A stretch of 64,000 nucleotides of DNA from Opeltia flavorubescens (taxonomy: Eukaryota; Ascomycota; Lecanoromycetes; Teloschistales; Teloschistaceae), in the NCBI GenBank assembly GCA_000442125.1, contig KE546982.1:106639-170638 (forward strand), given 5' to 3'. Shown piece by piece: positions 37,161-50,599 of the stretch. How positions within the stretch are numbered: the stretch's first letter is position 1; each line of letters starts with the position of its first letter. A program made the position numbers and the translations under genes. Under the pieces are notes generated by a model. The model was not told the DNA's origin, ran no database searches, and was given only the letters and a program-made list of their open reading frames with translations.

Positions 37161-40100
37161 TAATAGCGCTAAAGCTATTTTTTTATTATCTACTAATTCC
37201 TTTTTTTTTTTCTACCTACTTTAGATTCCTATACCTTTTTATAGCTTTTTAATATTTTAATAAAACTATTATAAAGATTACTATAATATAATAAAAATTA
37301 AATAAAAAGCCGTTTAAATACCAGCTTTTAAAGTTTAATTATTTAAAGTTTTTAAAATATCCGGTAATATAAATATAATTATTATTATATATTTACTAAT
37401 TATATCCGGTTAATTAATAATATACCTATTAATTTAAATTTTATAGATATCGATTCTAAAATTATAGTTAAAAAAAAAGATATAGATTTAAATAGTTTTA
37501 TAAATATTAATAATATATTATTAATATAAAGTATATAACGGGCTTATATTTAATATATTTATTTTTAAATATTTTTTCTATAAAGCGAGATTATTATAAT
37601 AATTATCTTATTTTATTATTAAGAGTTATTAGATATTATATTATCTAATTAGAAAAAACTAGGTCGATTTTTTAAACTTTAGCTAAAAAGAAAGGCCGAA
37701 TTAGAGTTTAATTAGAATTCTTATATAGTTAAAACTTATAATTATATTAATAAATTTATAAAAAAAAAGGTAGAATTAGAAAAGAAAAAAAGTATAGATA
37801 ATATAATAATTAGTCGAGCTTATATAACTTTTAAAAATTTTTTTAAATATTAAAATATATCTTTTAAAAATTAATTAATAATAATAAAATAGAAAATTAA
37901 TATATTAATAAAAAAACGGTAAATTATAATAATTTTTATAATAGTCTTTACTTTAATATTAAATATTTAATATTATTTAAAATAAATACGCTTCTATTTA
38001 TATAAAATAATATAGTATTAATTACGATTTAAAAAATATATATATTAAGAATAATAGTAATCCCGTATTTAAAAATGTTTCTAATAATAAGAATAATAAT
38101 AGTAAGTTTAATATTTATAATAATTTTTATACTAATTTATTAATTTAAATTCTATTTTAATTTTCTTTTAATTATATATAAATTATTATAATTATAAAAA
38201 GCAACCGTTTAAAAGTAATAAAAAGTTATTAAAAGAAAATAAATAAATATAAATTTTTTTTATATAACGCTATAAAAAGCGGAATAATAAATAAAAGTAT
38301 ATTAAATAGAAAAATCAGATTATTAAGTATAAAATTAAGTTTAAATACGTTAAAAATTATAATTTAGATCCCTATTTTTATAAAAAAAAATATTTAAAAT
38401 ATTTAATTATTTCTAATATAAGTATATAATAATTATTATAATAGTCTTTTAACTAATAGCTTTAAAATAGAATAATTAGAATAAACTTTTCTCTACTTTA
38501 GTAGTATTTTTTAAAGATAGATAAGGTTATTATTTATAATATAACTATATACTATTATCTATTTAAAAGGGAAGGATATACAAAGGGCTGAATTATTTTA
38601 CTAAGGCCCGCTTAATAGTAAAAAAAGTACTTTAGTAGTAGATAGTTTAATCTAGACCTAAATTTTAATAATATAAAAAATATCTACTATTTTACAATTA
38701 AAAACTAGAACGAAAATACTCTATTTATTAAAGTAAAATACCTAGTAAATAATTCTAAACGATTCTAGTTATTAAAGGAGAGAGCCTAAAGATATATTAA
38801 ATATACTATACTAATCTAGGTTTATTATAATAATTATTATAATACTATTAATAGATTATTTATAATCTAGTAATAAAAAATTTTAAATAGAATTAAATTA
38901 TTATTATAATTTTAATTATTTAATAAGTAAGAAAATAATAATAATTAAAAATAAAAAAAAATATTATAAATATTTTATATAATAGCGGTAGATTTTTATT
39001 ATTTTTATTATTTTTATTTAATTTTTCTTTAATTTAATAATATATATATTATCCGCGCTAGCTAGAAATTATTATAAAAGAATTTTTTCTTTTAATCTAT
39101 TTCCTTTTTCTTTTATTATTATTTAACGCAGCTGCCGTTTCTATCGCCCCGTTTTATTCTTTAGAGGCTTTATAGTTTTTAAAGAGTAGGAGCCCGAATA
39201 AATAGAGAAATACTAGAATAAAAGGGAGGATTATTCTATCGGGCCTTTTATACGCCTAATAGAGGTACTCCTATTTAAAGATAAATTTAAAATTTATATT
39301 TATTTATATTAAATTAATTTCTATTAAAAAAGCTATTTTTAATATAAGTTTTAATATACGGTTAATATTAAATAATTTTTTAATAAGATAGATAATATAT
39401 TTAAATACTATATTTTTTTAATTTAGAAATTAATTTTTAATTATTATAATAATTATTATAAAAAACTCTTTTATTTATATATAATCGATAGGTATTTTTT
39501 AGAAATTTTTTATATATCCGCGTTTTTCTTTTATTTCTTTAAATACTAAGACTAGCTAAAGATAGTACTACTATTCGAGATAAATTCTCGCGCTAAAAAT
39601 AATTTTTTTTTTGAAAGTATAGTAGAAGAAGTTTATATATTTTTTTAGATAAGATTATAAAAACTCTAGTTAATTATTTTTACTTAACGAGTTATAAAAG
39701 GTTTATTTTTATTTTTATTATTTATATAGTCCGCCGCTTTTATAAATAAAATATTTCGGATTTATTTTTTTTTTAAATATTTTTTTTATTTGACGGCTTA
39801 TTTAAAGCGAGATTTTAAAATATAATATATTTTATATATATATTCTTCTATAAATAATACTAACGAATAATTATTTTTACTCGGATTATAGATAAATAAT
39901 ATAATTTATAACTACTATATAATTAGTTAGTAATTAAGAATAAGGTTTCGTTAGTAATACCGGATAACGCTATATTAAATATATCCCGTACTATATATAT
40001 TATAATAGGGAATTAAAGTTTTAACTCCGCCTATTATTATAATATAGGCTTTTTAGGTTTATTCGGATTTTTATTATATAGAAATAGACCTATAATACTA

Positions 40101-43100
40101 GATTAGTAAAATAGCCGATTATTATAATAATTACTATAAAATCTATATATACTATCTACGATATTTATCGAATTTATTTATTATTTTAGCTATAATAAAA
40201 TTCTGGTCGATATTATTAAATAAATTATTTAACGTTATAACGTCCGAGTAAGTAATAGTTTACTAGCTAGATCGCCTAGTTATACTAGGTCTTTTATATA
40301 ATCGGTTAATATATTAATAGTATATATCTTTTAAAGCCTATTAATAGATTTTATTTTAAAAAGTACCTATTCTATTATTACCCTAACCTATAAATTATAT
40401 AATAGCTAAAGATAGATAAAATAATATTACTTTTTTATATAATAGCCCGAGTTCTATTAAAGTTTAGCTATAATAAGCCTAGAGCTTTTTATAAGCTGTA
40501 TTAATCGCGCCTATTATTATTATTTTTTAAACTATTTTTTTTTTAACCGATTCTTAATAGTATTAAAATAATCGAAAATACGATTATATATTTAGAATAA
40601 AAAATATACTATAGAAGCCCGTATTATATTTAATATTTTAGTAAAAATATAGAAAAGTTTTAATATTTAAATAAGGTATTAAACTTGACTCTATTTATTA
40701 CTATTAAAATAAAAATACCCTATTTTTTCTAATCGGTTGAAATATAAATCTAGTTTTATTTATAGGCTATATATACGGATAAGTATATAGTATATTAAAT
40801 TCTACTAGCTAGTAATATTTTAAAAGAGTTTTAATAGTTATTAGATCCGAAGTTATTTTTATTTTTTATTTAATAGATTTATAATAGAAGAATTATTTTA
40901 TTTAGCTTAAATTTTTTAGAGCTAAATATTATTAAAGATATTTTTACAAGTCTCGCTTATATTTATATAAACGCTTATTTTATAAATCTAAGTTAATAGT
41001 ATTATAGTAAATAATCGTTATTTTTCTTTAAACTAGATTACTATAATAATTATTATAATATTTATATACCTTTATTAATATAATTAATAAACCTTTTTAA
41101 ACTTATCGAATCTCGTTTTTATTTTTTTAATTTAGCTAGATTCTCTATAGTTTATTATTCGTAGGATTAATACGAATATTATTCAATAACGCGCCTAATA
41201 CTAGCTGTAAAATATATATTAAATACGGAATATATATTAATTTTAAAGCTATATTATTCTTATTATTTAAAAGATTGTAATTTTTTTTATAGTAATTAAT
41301 ATATTCTATAATATTTTAAAGGTTTTTTAAGATATTTTTAAATATTATTTTATTATTACTTACGTTGTTTATAATAATAGTTAATATTCTATTTTCTAGC
41401 TCGAAATTTCTTAGTATTCCTTTAATTATTTTTATAAAATATACGCCGGTATAATATTTTAAAATATACTCGAAACTAATAAGAACTTTATATTAATTCT
41501 AAGTTACGTTAATAAAAAACGTAATAATCGATATATATAATTAATAGTTTTTTATTAATTAGTAATTAATTATAATTAAAATCTTTATATATTAAGGTAA
41601 ATTATTAAATAACTATTCTTTAATATCGTTTAAAAGTTTAGATAGATAATTTCGAAAAGATAATAAGTTAAATAATTTAATTATTTAATTAAAGTATTAA
41701 AATATATAAAGAGTTTTAATATTTTTAGTTATAATAAAATCTTAATCTATTATAATAATCTAGCGTAAAAACTAGATATCGAAATTCTCGCGCTTTATTT
41801 CTTTTAAAAGGACCTCGTGTTTAATAACCTAAATAAAATAGTAAAAAATTCTACTATATAAAAAGAAATATAATAATCTTTATAATAATTAATTTATAAT
41901 ATATGCTTTATTTTTTTATAAATTTTATAGAGTTATTTAAAGAAGTTTATAATTTTTCGCTTTTCCTTTATATTTAAATATAGTAATATACGATTTAATT
42001 ATATTTATATCTTATTTATTTACTAAATAAATAAGTATTATTTTATATTATATATAAACTACGCCCGGTTTACTATTAAATAAAGAAGTATATTTTTAGA
42101 AATAGTTCTATATAGTTGCTTTTTTATAACTGCTTTAATAGATATATTTAGGCTTTTCCTTTTCTAAATTTATAACGGCTTAATATATAACGTTCTATTA
42201 TTATAGAAAAATATCGCGTTTATCTTCTATATAAAAGTAGTTATAATATTTTTTATTAACTATTATTAGACTATTATTAGATTATAAATTAGTCGGTCTT
42301 AATAAAAAGATCTAGAAGCTATTTAAAATATCTAAAGTTTAAAAAATATCTTTAAGATTAAAGAAGGAAAATATAATATAAATTCGATAGTAAAAGTTTT
42401 ATTTTAATAGTAAATATAGTTACTTTATATATTTTTTTTTACTAGCCCTTATTTTTTAATTTAGACGGTTGCTTTAAAAATAGATTATAGTATAATTTTT
42501 ATATTATTTTTTTTAGAATTTTAACCTCGGATTTATTTAAACTTTAATATTATTTTTAATTATTTTATACTTTTTGTTTTATACTAGTTTTATTTTATAA
42601 TATTTATATTTTATATTAATTATTATAATAATCTTTAAGCGATTATTTTAATTAAAGTATACTAATTTATAAACTAGTTTATTAGCTGCTATATTTAAGT
42701 AAGTTATAACTATTCTAACGGATAAAATTTAGAACGAGAACGATATAATAATATTTAAGGAAATTATTAATAAAATAGGTTCTAAACAGCTATTTTTATT
42801 TTCTATTTAGTCCGATTATCCTAAAAAGATTATACTTAACCGCTTAGAAAACTTTTTACCATTTACTTTTAAATAAATAGTTTAATTTATATAATTTTAA
42901 AAATAATATTAAGGTTATAAATTATAGGCTTAACGATCGGATATAGAATAACTATTTTATAAACCTTCTTTCGTTCGTTAAAAAACAATTATTATAAAAG
43001 CTAAAAAGAATAAACTACCTTAAAGAATTAAAAGAAAGGTTTAATTAAAATAAAAAATTTTTATTAAATAGCGAGTTAATAAAAAAGCTTAAATAGTTAT

Positions 43101-43924
43101 TAAACTCTAGGTTTTTTAATATAAGACTTTAACTAAAATAAAAGTAAAAAGAATTTTTAAAAAAGATAAATAAATTAATATTTTAATCTANATAATAATC
43201 TTTATAATAATCTCATATCTTGTTATAATATTTTATAAGATTCGCCGTCTATAAAAATCTATAGATTTTATACTTTTTAAAATATCTTTCTAGTATATTA
43301 TTTAAGAAATTTTTATTAAATTATAGAAAGAAGGGATATAGATTTAATTAAAGGTTTTAAAAATATTATAAAAAGTAATAAAAGCTTTTTTAATATATTA
43401 GTTTAAATATATATTTTCTAATATTCTATTCTAATTATCTATTTATATTTCTAGTATCGAACTTTTATATAATTTATACTAAAAAAGTAATAATATTTTT
43501 AAAAGATATAATTCTTATAAAAAAGATATAGGGAATTTAAAACTTATATATAATAGTATTATAGCGCTAATCTAATAATAGCTAGATTANCCTGTAGTAT
43601 TTAGAATATATATTAAATTAGCGTTTTTATATTTATTTTTTTAAATTTTATTTATATATTTATATATTTATCTAAACTATATTAATAAATAAATCTATAT
43701 ATTATATTTATTTTAATCTATAATATTTTTTTTATATATATATACTTTATAATATCTACTATAAATACTAGGTTATTTATAATTCTAGCCCGATTCTATA
43801 ATAGGGCTATATTAAGTAATTTTTATATTTAATTAAGCTATAACTAGTTTATTATAATAATTACTACAGCTCTAATATAGATTATTATATAAAAAGCCTG
43901 ATAATAGTATACTAAATATAGAAT

Positions 43925-44073
43925 TTCTAGGGTTTTAGGTTAAACCCAACCTAACCTACTAATAACCTAACCTACGCGGGTTTTAAAAAATCGTTAAAAA
44001 CCTAACCCAACCCGACCTATTCGCGGGTTAAGTCGGGTTGGGTATGGGTTTCCCCAACCCATTCCGACGAGTA
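43925..44073 (-). repeat. Right terminal and subterminal repeats of the 8.9-kb transposon
   Basis: On the minus strand: TACTCGTCGGAATGGG, then GGAAACCCATACCC, AACCCGACTTAACCCGCG and several GGTTGGGTT cores. G-rich and not RIP-saturated. Confidence 0.7.
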
Positions 44074-45479
44074 ATACTAGCGTAAATTTATTTAAAACTA
44101 GTAAAACTATTTAAAAATACACTAAAAATTATAAAACTAAAAATTATTAAATAGCTACCGTTATAAATCTTTTAATAAATTTATTCGATTATAAAAAATA
44201 CGCTAATAATAAATTTTTTCTTCTAAAGATACTATTATATAATTATAAATATTCACTTATAATCTAATAAAAAAAAGTATAATTTTTATTAAAATATAAA
44301 CTATACAATAAATTTAATTAACCGAAAATTTTTATTAAAATAACTATTATATACTACGATTTAAGAAATACTAGCTTTTATAATTATTAAAAGTATTAAT
44401 AAAAAATAATACGATATTATTAAATTTAAAATTATTAAAATTTTTATATTTAATAAAAAAGCTATATAATTTATTATTTCTATACGCGAGCTCTATTTAA
44501 TAGACGATTTAAGCGTTAATATATTTATTAGTATCGATATTATAAATATTAAAGATATTAATATATATTTATCTATTAATATAATAACTATTCGCTTTTA
44601 TAATAATATATTCGTACTATTTACTATTAGTATTAAAGGTATTAAAGTAAAGATTATTATTTATAATATTTAACGTATTATAGTATTATTATAAACTAGT
44701 AAATCTATTAAAATTATAGATTTATATTAAAATCTATTAAATTTTTTATAAAATCGTTGTTTTATATAGAAATTAAAAATATTAAAAACCTTTATAAACT
44801 ATATATATTTAATAGATTATATATTTAAATAAGTCCATATTTAAAATAACTTATTATTTTTTATTTAACTAGCTATAAAGGTTTAGTTAAATACTATTTA
44901 AAGATATAAAGCTAAAAAATACTATTAAAATAATTTAAAAAATTGAAAACTAGCTATTAAAATATTAAAGTAAAGACCTAAATAGTTTTTAAAAAATTTT
45001 AAACGTTATAGAATAACCGCGATAATAGCTATTATAACTTTAAATACCGCCGTTATACTATCTATAAATATTAATTATTAAAGGAAAATAATATATTTTA
45101 TAAAAATAACTATCTTTAAAATATAAATTAAATAAATAACTTTAGCTATTTTAATTAAACGCTACCGATAATTATAATAAAATACTAATAATATAATTAA
45201 TATATTAAATTTAAAGTATATAATTATTTTATTAATAGAAAACTAAAAATAAATCTATAAATTTAAATAAATTTATATATACTTTATTAATATTTATAAT
45301 AAAAAAATTACTAATAAAGCCTTTAATAAGCTTTATAAATAAAATCGAATAGAATAAATTATTATAACTGCTTTATTTTCATTTTTTTATTTTATAATAT
45401 TAAAAAATCTTAATTAAAACTCTAAAAGCTAAATTATTATTAATATTCGGGTATTTAAAAAAATTATAATATTGAAAAC

Positions 45480-48360
45480 CTACCTAGTTCTACTATAAAT
45501 ATAAATTCTAGCGTAAATTTATAGCGTTAAAGTCTTTTCTATAATAGATTTTATAAGCTTCTTTTATTAATAGTGGATTAATTAATAGTACTTTTACTAT
45601 TTAATAATAATTTTATATTAAAAATAATAAGTATTGAAAATACCGATAATAAATTATTATAATTTCCTAGTTTATATATAATAAATAATAAATAGAATTG
45701 TATACTCGTTTCGCTCCTTTTATAAAACTTATATTAATAATATTATAGTTTTTTCTGTTCTAATTAAAGAATATATAGAATATTTTAACTATATTTTTAG
45801 TATATTTAATAATATAAACTTATATTTATCATTTATAAAATCTTTTATCGGCTATATTTTTATATATCTATTAACTAAAAGATTAACGCCTTTAAATTTA
45901 CTGTAACTAAAAATAGACTAAAAATAATTTTAAAGCTTTTATTTTTATATATATTTTAATAACTAAAAAAATAATTTAATTTAATAGGCTACCTTTAATA
46001 GTATATTAATAACTATATAATAATTATTAAACTATTTTAATAATATAAAACTTCTATAACCCGTAATATTACTATTAAAGATAATATTTATAAAAAAGCT
46101 CCTACCTAGAATCTACTAATAGTATTTATATATAAAAAACTTAATCTATTCTATTACCTATAAAAGTTTTTTTTTTATTATTATCGATTCTAGTTTATTT
46201 TAATAAAAACTCAATATTATATATCAATTTAAATACTAGTGAAAATTTAGTTTTATAATCTATATTTATTATAATTTAAATAAAGTTACACGTAAAATAG
46301 GCGAAAAGTTTAAATAAAAATCTAAATAATTAATTTTATTTCTTTACCGTTTATTATTAAACGCGAAAATACGCTATTAGCCTATAAAATTAAAAATTAT
46401 AGGTATCGTTTAAGTAATAAAAAAAATCTATTATATAATTAAAGCAACTAAATATATTATTATTATTTATATAGATTATCTACTTTATTTAGTATTTTAT
46501 ACTAGACTAGCCTAAATATAGTATTTAAAAAAAAATTTAACTTTTATTTAATATAAACTTCCGAATATTTTTAATATTTTAAGTTTAATATTCGCTATAA
46601 ATCTAGAACTATAAATATTATTCTAAATATATTATTAAAACTCGCTAGCTATAAATACCGCCTGAAAATAAATAAATAGCTAGATATAAATACCTTTATA
46701 GTATATTATTTCCTAGTAAATCTAGTAAAAATATTAACGAAATTCCACTAATAATTAATCAATAAGTATATTAAAAAAAGCTATTAGATTAAATTTAAAG
46801 AATTTATCAAAGTTTATATAATATTAGATAATAATACTATTAAATTACTATATTACAATTTTAATAAATTACTCTATTTTAATAATAATAATCGAGGCCT
46901 ATATTTAATAATACCTATAGATATAGAAAAAATTGTATTCTAGCTAGTATACAATAAAATAGGCTATTTTAGCTATATATATATATATTTATATATATAT
47001 ATAAACGTTTAATAGAATGCTTTTATATATATTATATATTAACAAAACTATATAAGTTTATTTATTACTATTTATAATATTAAATTAACTAAATATTTTA
47101 TTACTACCTATACGCAGCTTTATAATTAGTATTTAGTCTAATAAAACCATTCTATATATTTACTATTAGTTTTATTCCTATCCTACTAAAATTATATAAA
47201 AAATATAATTATTATATATTAATAATAGATAAATTTATTAAAGTAGTTATTTATATATCTAGAAAAACAATTTAAAGCGGTAAATAATAAGCTAAATAAC
47301 TATAAAATCAATACGTAAAACTAAATTAGGGTATATTATAAATAATAATTTTAGATTATACTAGGAAATTCTTTAAATAATTATAACGCTAGATATTTAA
47401 AATATAAAAATTAGATCTATAATATTCTATAACTTAATATTTATAAATCGATATTATATTAAAAGAGTTTAATTAAACTACTAAAATTATTATATACTAT
47501 TTTCTTATTATATTAAACGACTTTAAATTATAATTTATAGTTTTTTTTAAATATTAATAGCTTTTAATAATTTTATAAATTATAGTTTTATATTTAAAAT
47601 ACTTAATTATATATTATTTAAATTAAAAATTCGCGAAATATTAAACCTTCTATATCTACTAAACCCTAAATAAGCTATTTTATTAAAAAATACGCTAAGC
47701 TTTAAAAATCCTATCAACTTTCCTATTAGGATACCAGCTACTTTTCTAATTATAATAGAAATCGCTCGTTATTATAACCCGACTATTTTAAAAATTAATA
47801 AATCCGTAACTATACTTATAATATAAAAATTTTTAATATTAATAACTATAGAAAAATACCGGCCTATATATATTAAGACTAAAAATACTATTATTTGTAC
47901 TATAATAAAAATAAAAGAATATTATAAGATATAATATTAAATAATTCATTTTAAAATTCGCGATTTTATAAAAAATATTTATATTAAAGCTATAATATTT
48001 TAAATTTTATTTTTAAAAAGAGTAAATAATAGCTAATAGACCTTTTTAAAATTATTAAATATATTAAATTATTAGCCTACTATTTAAAGCTATTATTAAT
48101 TATAAAATTTTATAATATAATATTAATAATATATTCAACGTTTACTACTTTTTCTAATAATAGTTTTTACTAGCGGTATTAAATATTCTTACCTATAGTT
48201 ATTATTAATAGTAATAAAAAGTTTAAAATCGAATAAACCTTTTATAAATACTATATCTATAAAAATCAAGGTTTTTTTATTTAATACCTTGTTAATTATA
48301 TTAATTATAGATTTAAAACCAATTAATAGATATTTAAATACTATCTAAATAATAATAAAG
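45480..48360 (+). pseudogene. pol remnant of chromovirus copy D
   Basis: Colinear with copy C. The catalytic strand of reverse transcriptase reads TYINNIIVFS at 45727-45756, both Asp codons changed to AAT. The integrase zinc-finger segment is near 46930-47110, and the chromodomain segment near 48220-48360. All are broken by stops. Confidence 0.8.
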
Positions 48361-48532
48361 TTTTAATAGATAAATATAAGCGCCGATTTAGCCTAAAATT
48401 AGCCTTAAATTATAGTAAAGCCGTTAATAATATTAATACTAATATTAAATAGCAGAAATAAATTAAAAAGCTATTTATTAATAAAGAAGAGCCTATTATT
48501 AAAAGCTAATAGCTTTATTTATTACCAATATC

Positions 48533-48737
48533 TATTACGGTTATATTATATAAGTAAAAGACTAATAGGGTAAATAAAGCTAAATAGCTACTATAGCTCG
48601 AATAAAGCCTTTTAAATATATTTATCTAGTTAAATTTAGCGCTTTTTAGCGCCTATATTAATTTAGTTATAGATTTTATAAATAAATAGTTTTTTACCTT
48701 TAATATAATACTATTACTCTATACCTATTATATAATA
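48533..48737 (+). repeat. 3-prime LTR of chromovirus copy D
   Basis: 205 bp, starts TATTACGG and ends TATATAATA, colinear with the copy C LTR. Confidence 0.85.
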
Positions 48738-49107
48738 AAAGGCCTCCTTTAAGCTATAATAGCTATTCAGTTCTATCTATTTTATTAGCCTACTACCTAT
48801 ATAATATAGCTATAATAGATATCAATAACGAATAAAGCTATTAGCCTTTAATTATAGACTTTTCCTCGCTAAAAAACAGCTTTTTAGCTTATTTTTACTA
48901 TTTAATATTAGTTTTATATTATTAACAAATTTATTATAATTTAAAATCGATTTTAAATTAAAATAGCATTTATATTTTTTTACTAGTTTTTTAATAATAT
49001 TTCAATAATATTTAAATATTTATTTATTAATTTTAAATCTATAATTAATCTAATAAATAAAGTATTAAATAAAAAAACTTTTATTTTTATAGATATAGAA
49101 TTAAAAT
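48738..49107 (-). mobile_element. Inverted chromovirus fragment (3-prime interior plus part of LTR)
   Basis: The reverse complement of this segment matches copy C: 48738-48817 is the first 80 bp of the LTR (AAGGCCTCCTTTAAGC against the GGAGGCC block), 48818-49107 is the chromodomain end of pol (CTTTTCCTCGCTAAAAAACA against the TCAGCGAGGAAGAA block). It lies head-to-head with the 3-prime LTR of copy D with no spacer. It ends near 49107, where similarity stops. Confidence 0.75.
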
Positions 49108-50442
49108 CACGTATATAGAAAGCTTATTTAATTATTCTAAAAAATAAAAGCTCTAGCTATACATACGGTTTTTATTTAAAGTAATTAAAAGTTATATAAT
49201 ATTAAAATTTATCCATATATATATTTTAATACTTTTATATAGAAAAATACTAATAAAATAATAAAAATGAAAAACTATATAACAAATATATTAAATCAAT
49301 AAAAATATTTATATTATATAAGCTTCTATTATAAATATATAAAAGTAGCTTTTATTAATATTATATCTAATTTAAATATTATATTAAACGAAAAAACCGA
49401 GTAAAAAAACTAAAAAAACTAGAAATATAATTTAAATAATAGTTTAGACAATTTTTAAATAATAGACCCCTATAAAAATATTAAAAACTCTAAACAATCG
49501 ATTTTTTATAATATTAGTAATATTAATACTATAATACTATAGAAAATTTAAAAAAAATACGCTAATAATATAAAAAGATTAATAAATAATATTTTCATTT
49601 TAATAAACTTATTTATTATATAAAATATACTTTATATAAAATTTTTAAAAAAAAATTATTTTTATATTTTTATATATATTTTAAAAGTAAAATTATATTA
49701 TAAGTCTAAACTTACAAGTTTTAAATAAAAATATACTGAAAAAATATATAAAGGAAGTAATATTCTTTAATTATTATTCTAATAGAAGCGAACTAGATTT
49801 AATAATATATTTATATATAATAAACGGTCTAGATATATATTATCTAATAGGTTTAATAAATATTTTGAAGGTATTTATACTTTTGAATATATATTTAAAT
49901 ATATTCTTTTAGAATATTATTAATTTATAAAATCTAATTAAATATTTTATTTTCTATTTATATTTTTTGAAAATTAAATATATTACTTTTAAATAAATAT
50001 CGCTATTAATATAATTTTTATTAATTATTCGTTAAATAATATTATTAAAAATTATAAAAAAATTATAATAAGCTAAATTAATTTTAATATACTAATACTT
50101 TAAATAATTATAAAAAAGTCCGTTTTAAAGTATAATAAATAGACCTTACTATTCTTTAATTTAAAACTAAAAATAATAATATTTTAAAAAAAAATACTAA
50201 AAATTTATTATATTAAAAAATAAAAAAATAGATTTTATTATATACTATATTATAATTAATATTATTAATTATTTAACCAGTTAATTTTATAAAGTTTATT
50301 TTATAACGGTTTCCGAATTAAAAGATCTAATTATATATATAAAACTTTAAGTATTTTTTAAAAACTATAATCGATTATAATAATAAAAGTAAATTAAAGA
50401 ATAAAAATTTTATAAAAATTTTTATTTTATACTCTAATTATA
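49108..50442. other. Unassigned RIP-mutated DNA
   Basis: A/T-rich with CA/TG depletion and no frame open for long. It does not align by eye to any chromovirus part. Fragments with coding-like composition (for example around 50130-50300) suggest a decayed transposon gene on the plus strand, but no family can be named. Confidence 0.5.
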
Positions 50443-50599
50443 CCTTAGGGGCCGCTCTAAATAAAATTATCGTCTATCTCTTCTACGCTAGTTTCGCGCT
50501 TTATATAACGCGCCCTTAATAATTTATAGATAACGTATTATAATCGCACGCTATATATATATACCTTTAGTTAGTTATAATACCTAATAATATAAATAT

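Larger units (their letters stand above)
35790..43920. other. RIP-mutated interior of the 8.9-kb transposon
   Basis: No frame stays open and no conserved transposase motif is legible. Motifs of the type TATAATAATTATTATA recur at least a dozen times between about 36010 and 43860. A duplicated block and a GC-rich palindrome are listed separately. The interior is long for a hAT transposase gene alone (about 2-3 kb), so there is room for additional sequence or nested elements whose edges I cannot see. Confidence 0.55.
35175..44073. mobile_element. 8.9-kb DNA transposon with 8-bp TSD, probably hAT superfamily, RIP-mutated
   Basis: Both ends read TACTCGTCGGAATGGG inward, part of a 21-bp perfect terminal inverted repeat. 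ATACTAGC is duplicated exactly (35167-35174, 44074-44081); copy C has the single site TACTAG at 19983. An 8-bp TSD, TA-starting ends and subterminal GGGTT/GGGTTGGGTTAGG clusters point to hAT. The outer 110-150 bp at each end keep G-rich sequence and TG, but the interior is A/T-saturated and no transposase motif could be read. A minus-strand stretch at about 39,120-39,180 reads AIETAAALNNNKRKRK with a stop just beyond, possibly the basic tail of a protein. Ns lie at 43191 and 43590. Confidence 0.8.
32309..48737 (+). mobile_element. Chromovirus copy D, 5-prime LTR truncated, carrying two insertions
   Basis: About 7.1 kb of own sequence in three pieces (32309-33753, 34160-35174, 44074-48737), colinear with copy C. 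The first about 80 bp of the 5-prime LTR are missing, and the junction at 32309 joins a truncated copy A, so a deletion probably removed the end of A and the start of D. The 3-prime LTR is complete. The insertions are a 406-bp island element and an 8.9-kb DNA transposon; both have empty sites in copy C. Confidence 0.85.

Noticed and set aside
50130-50360. Coding-like stretch as a named transposase gene
   Set aside because: Too many stops and no catalytic motif; any family name would be a guess.
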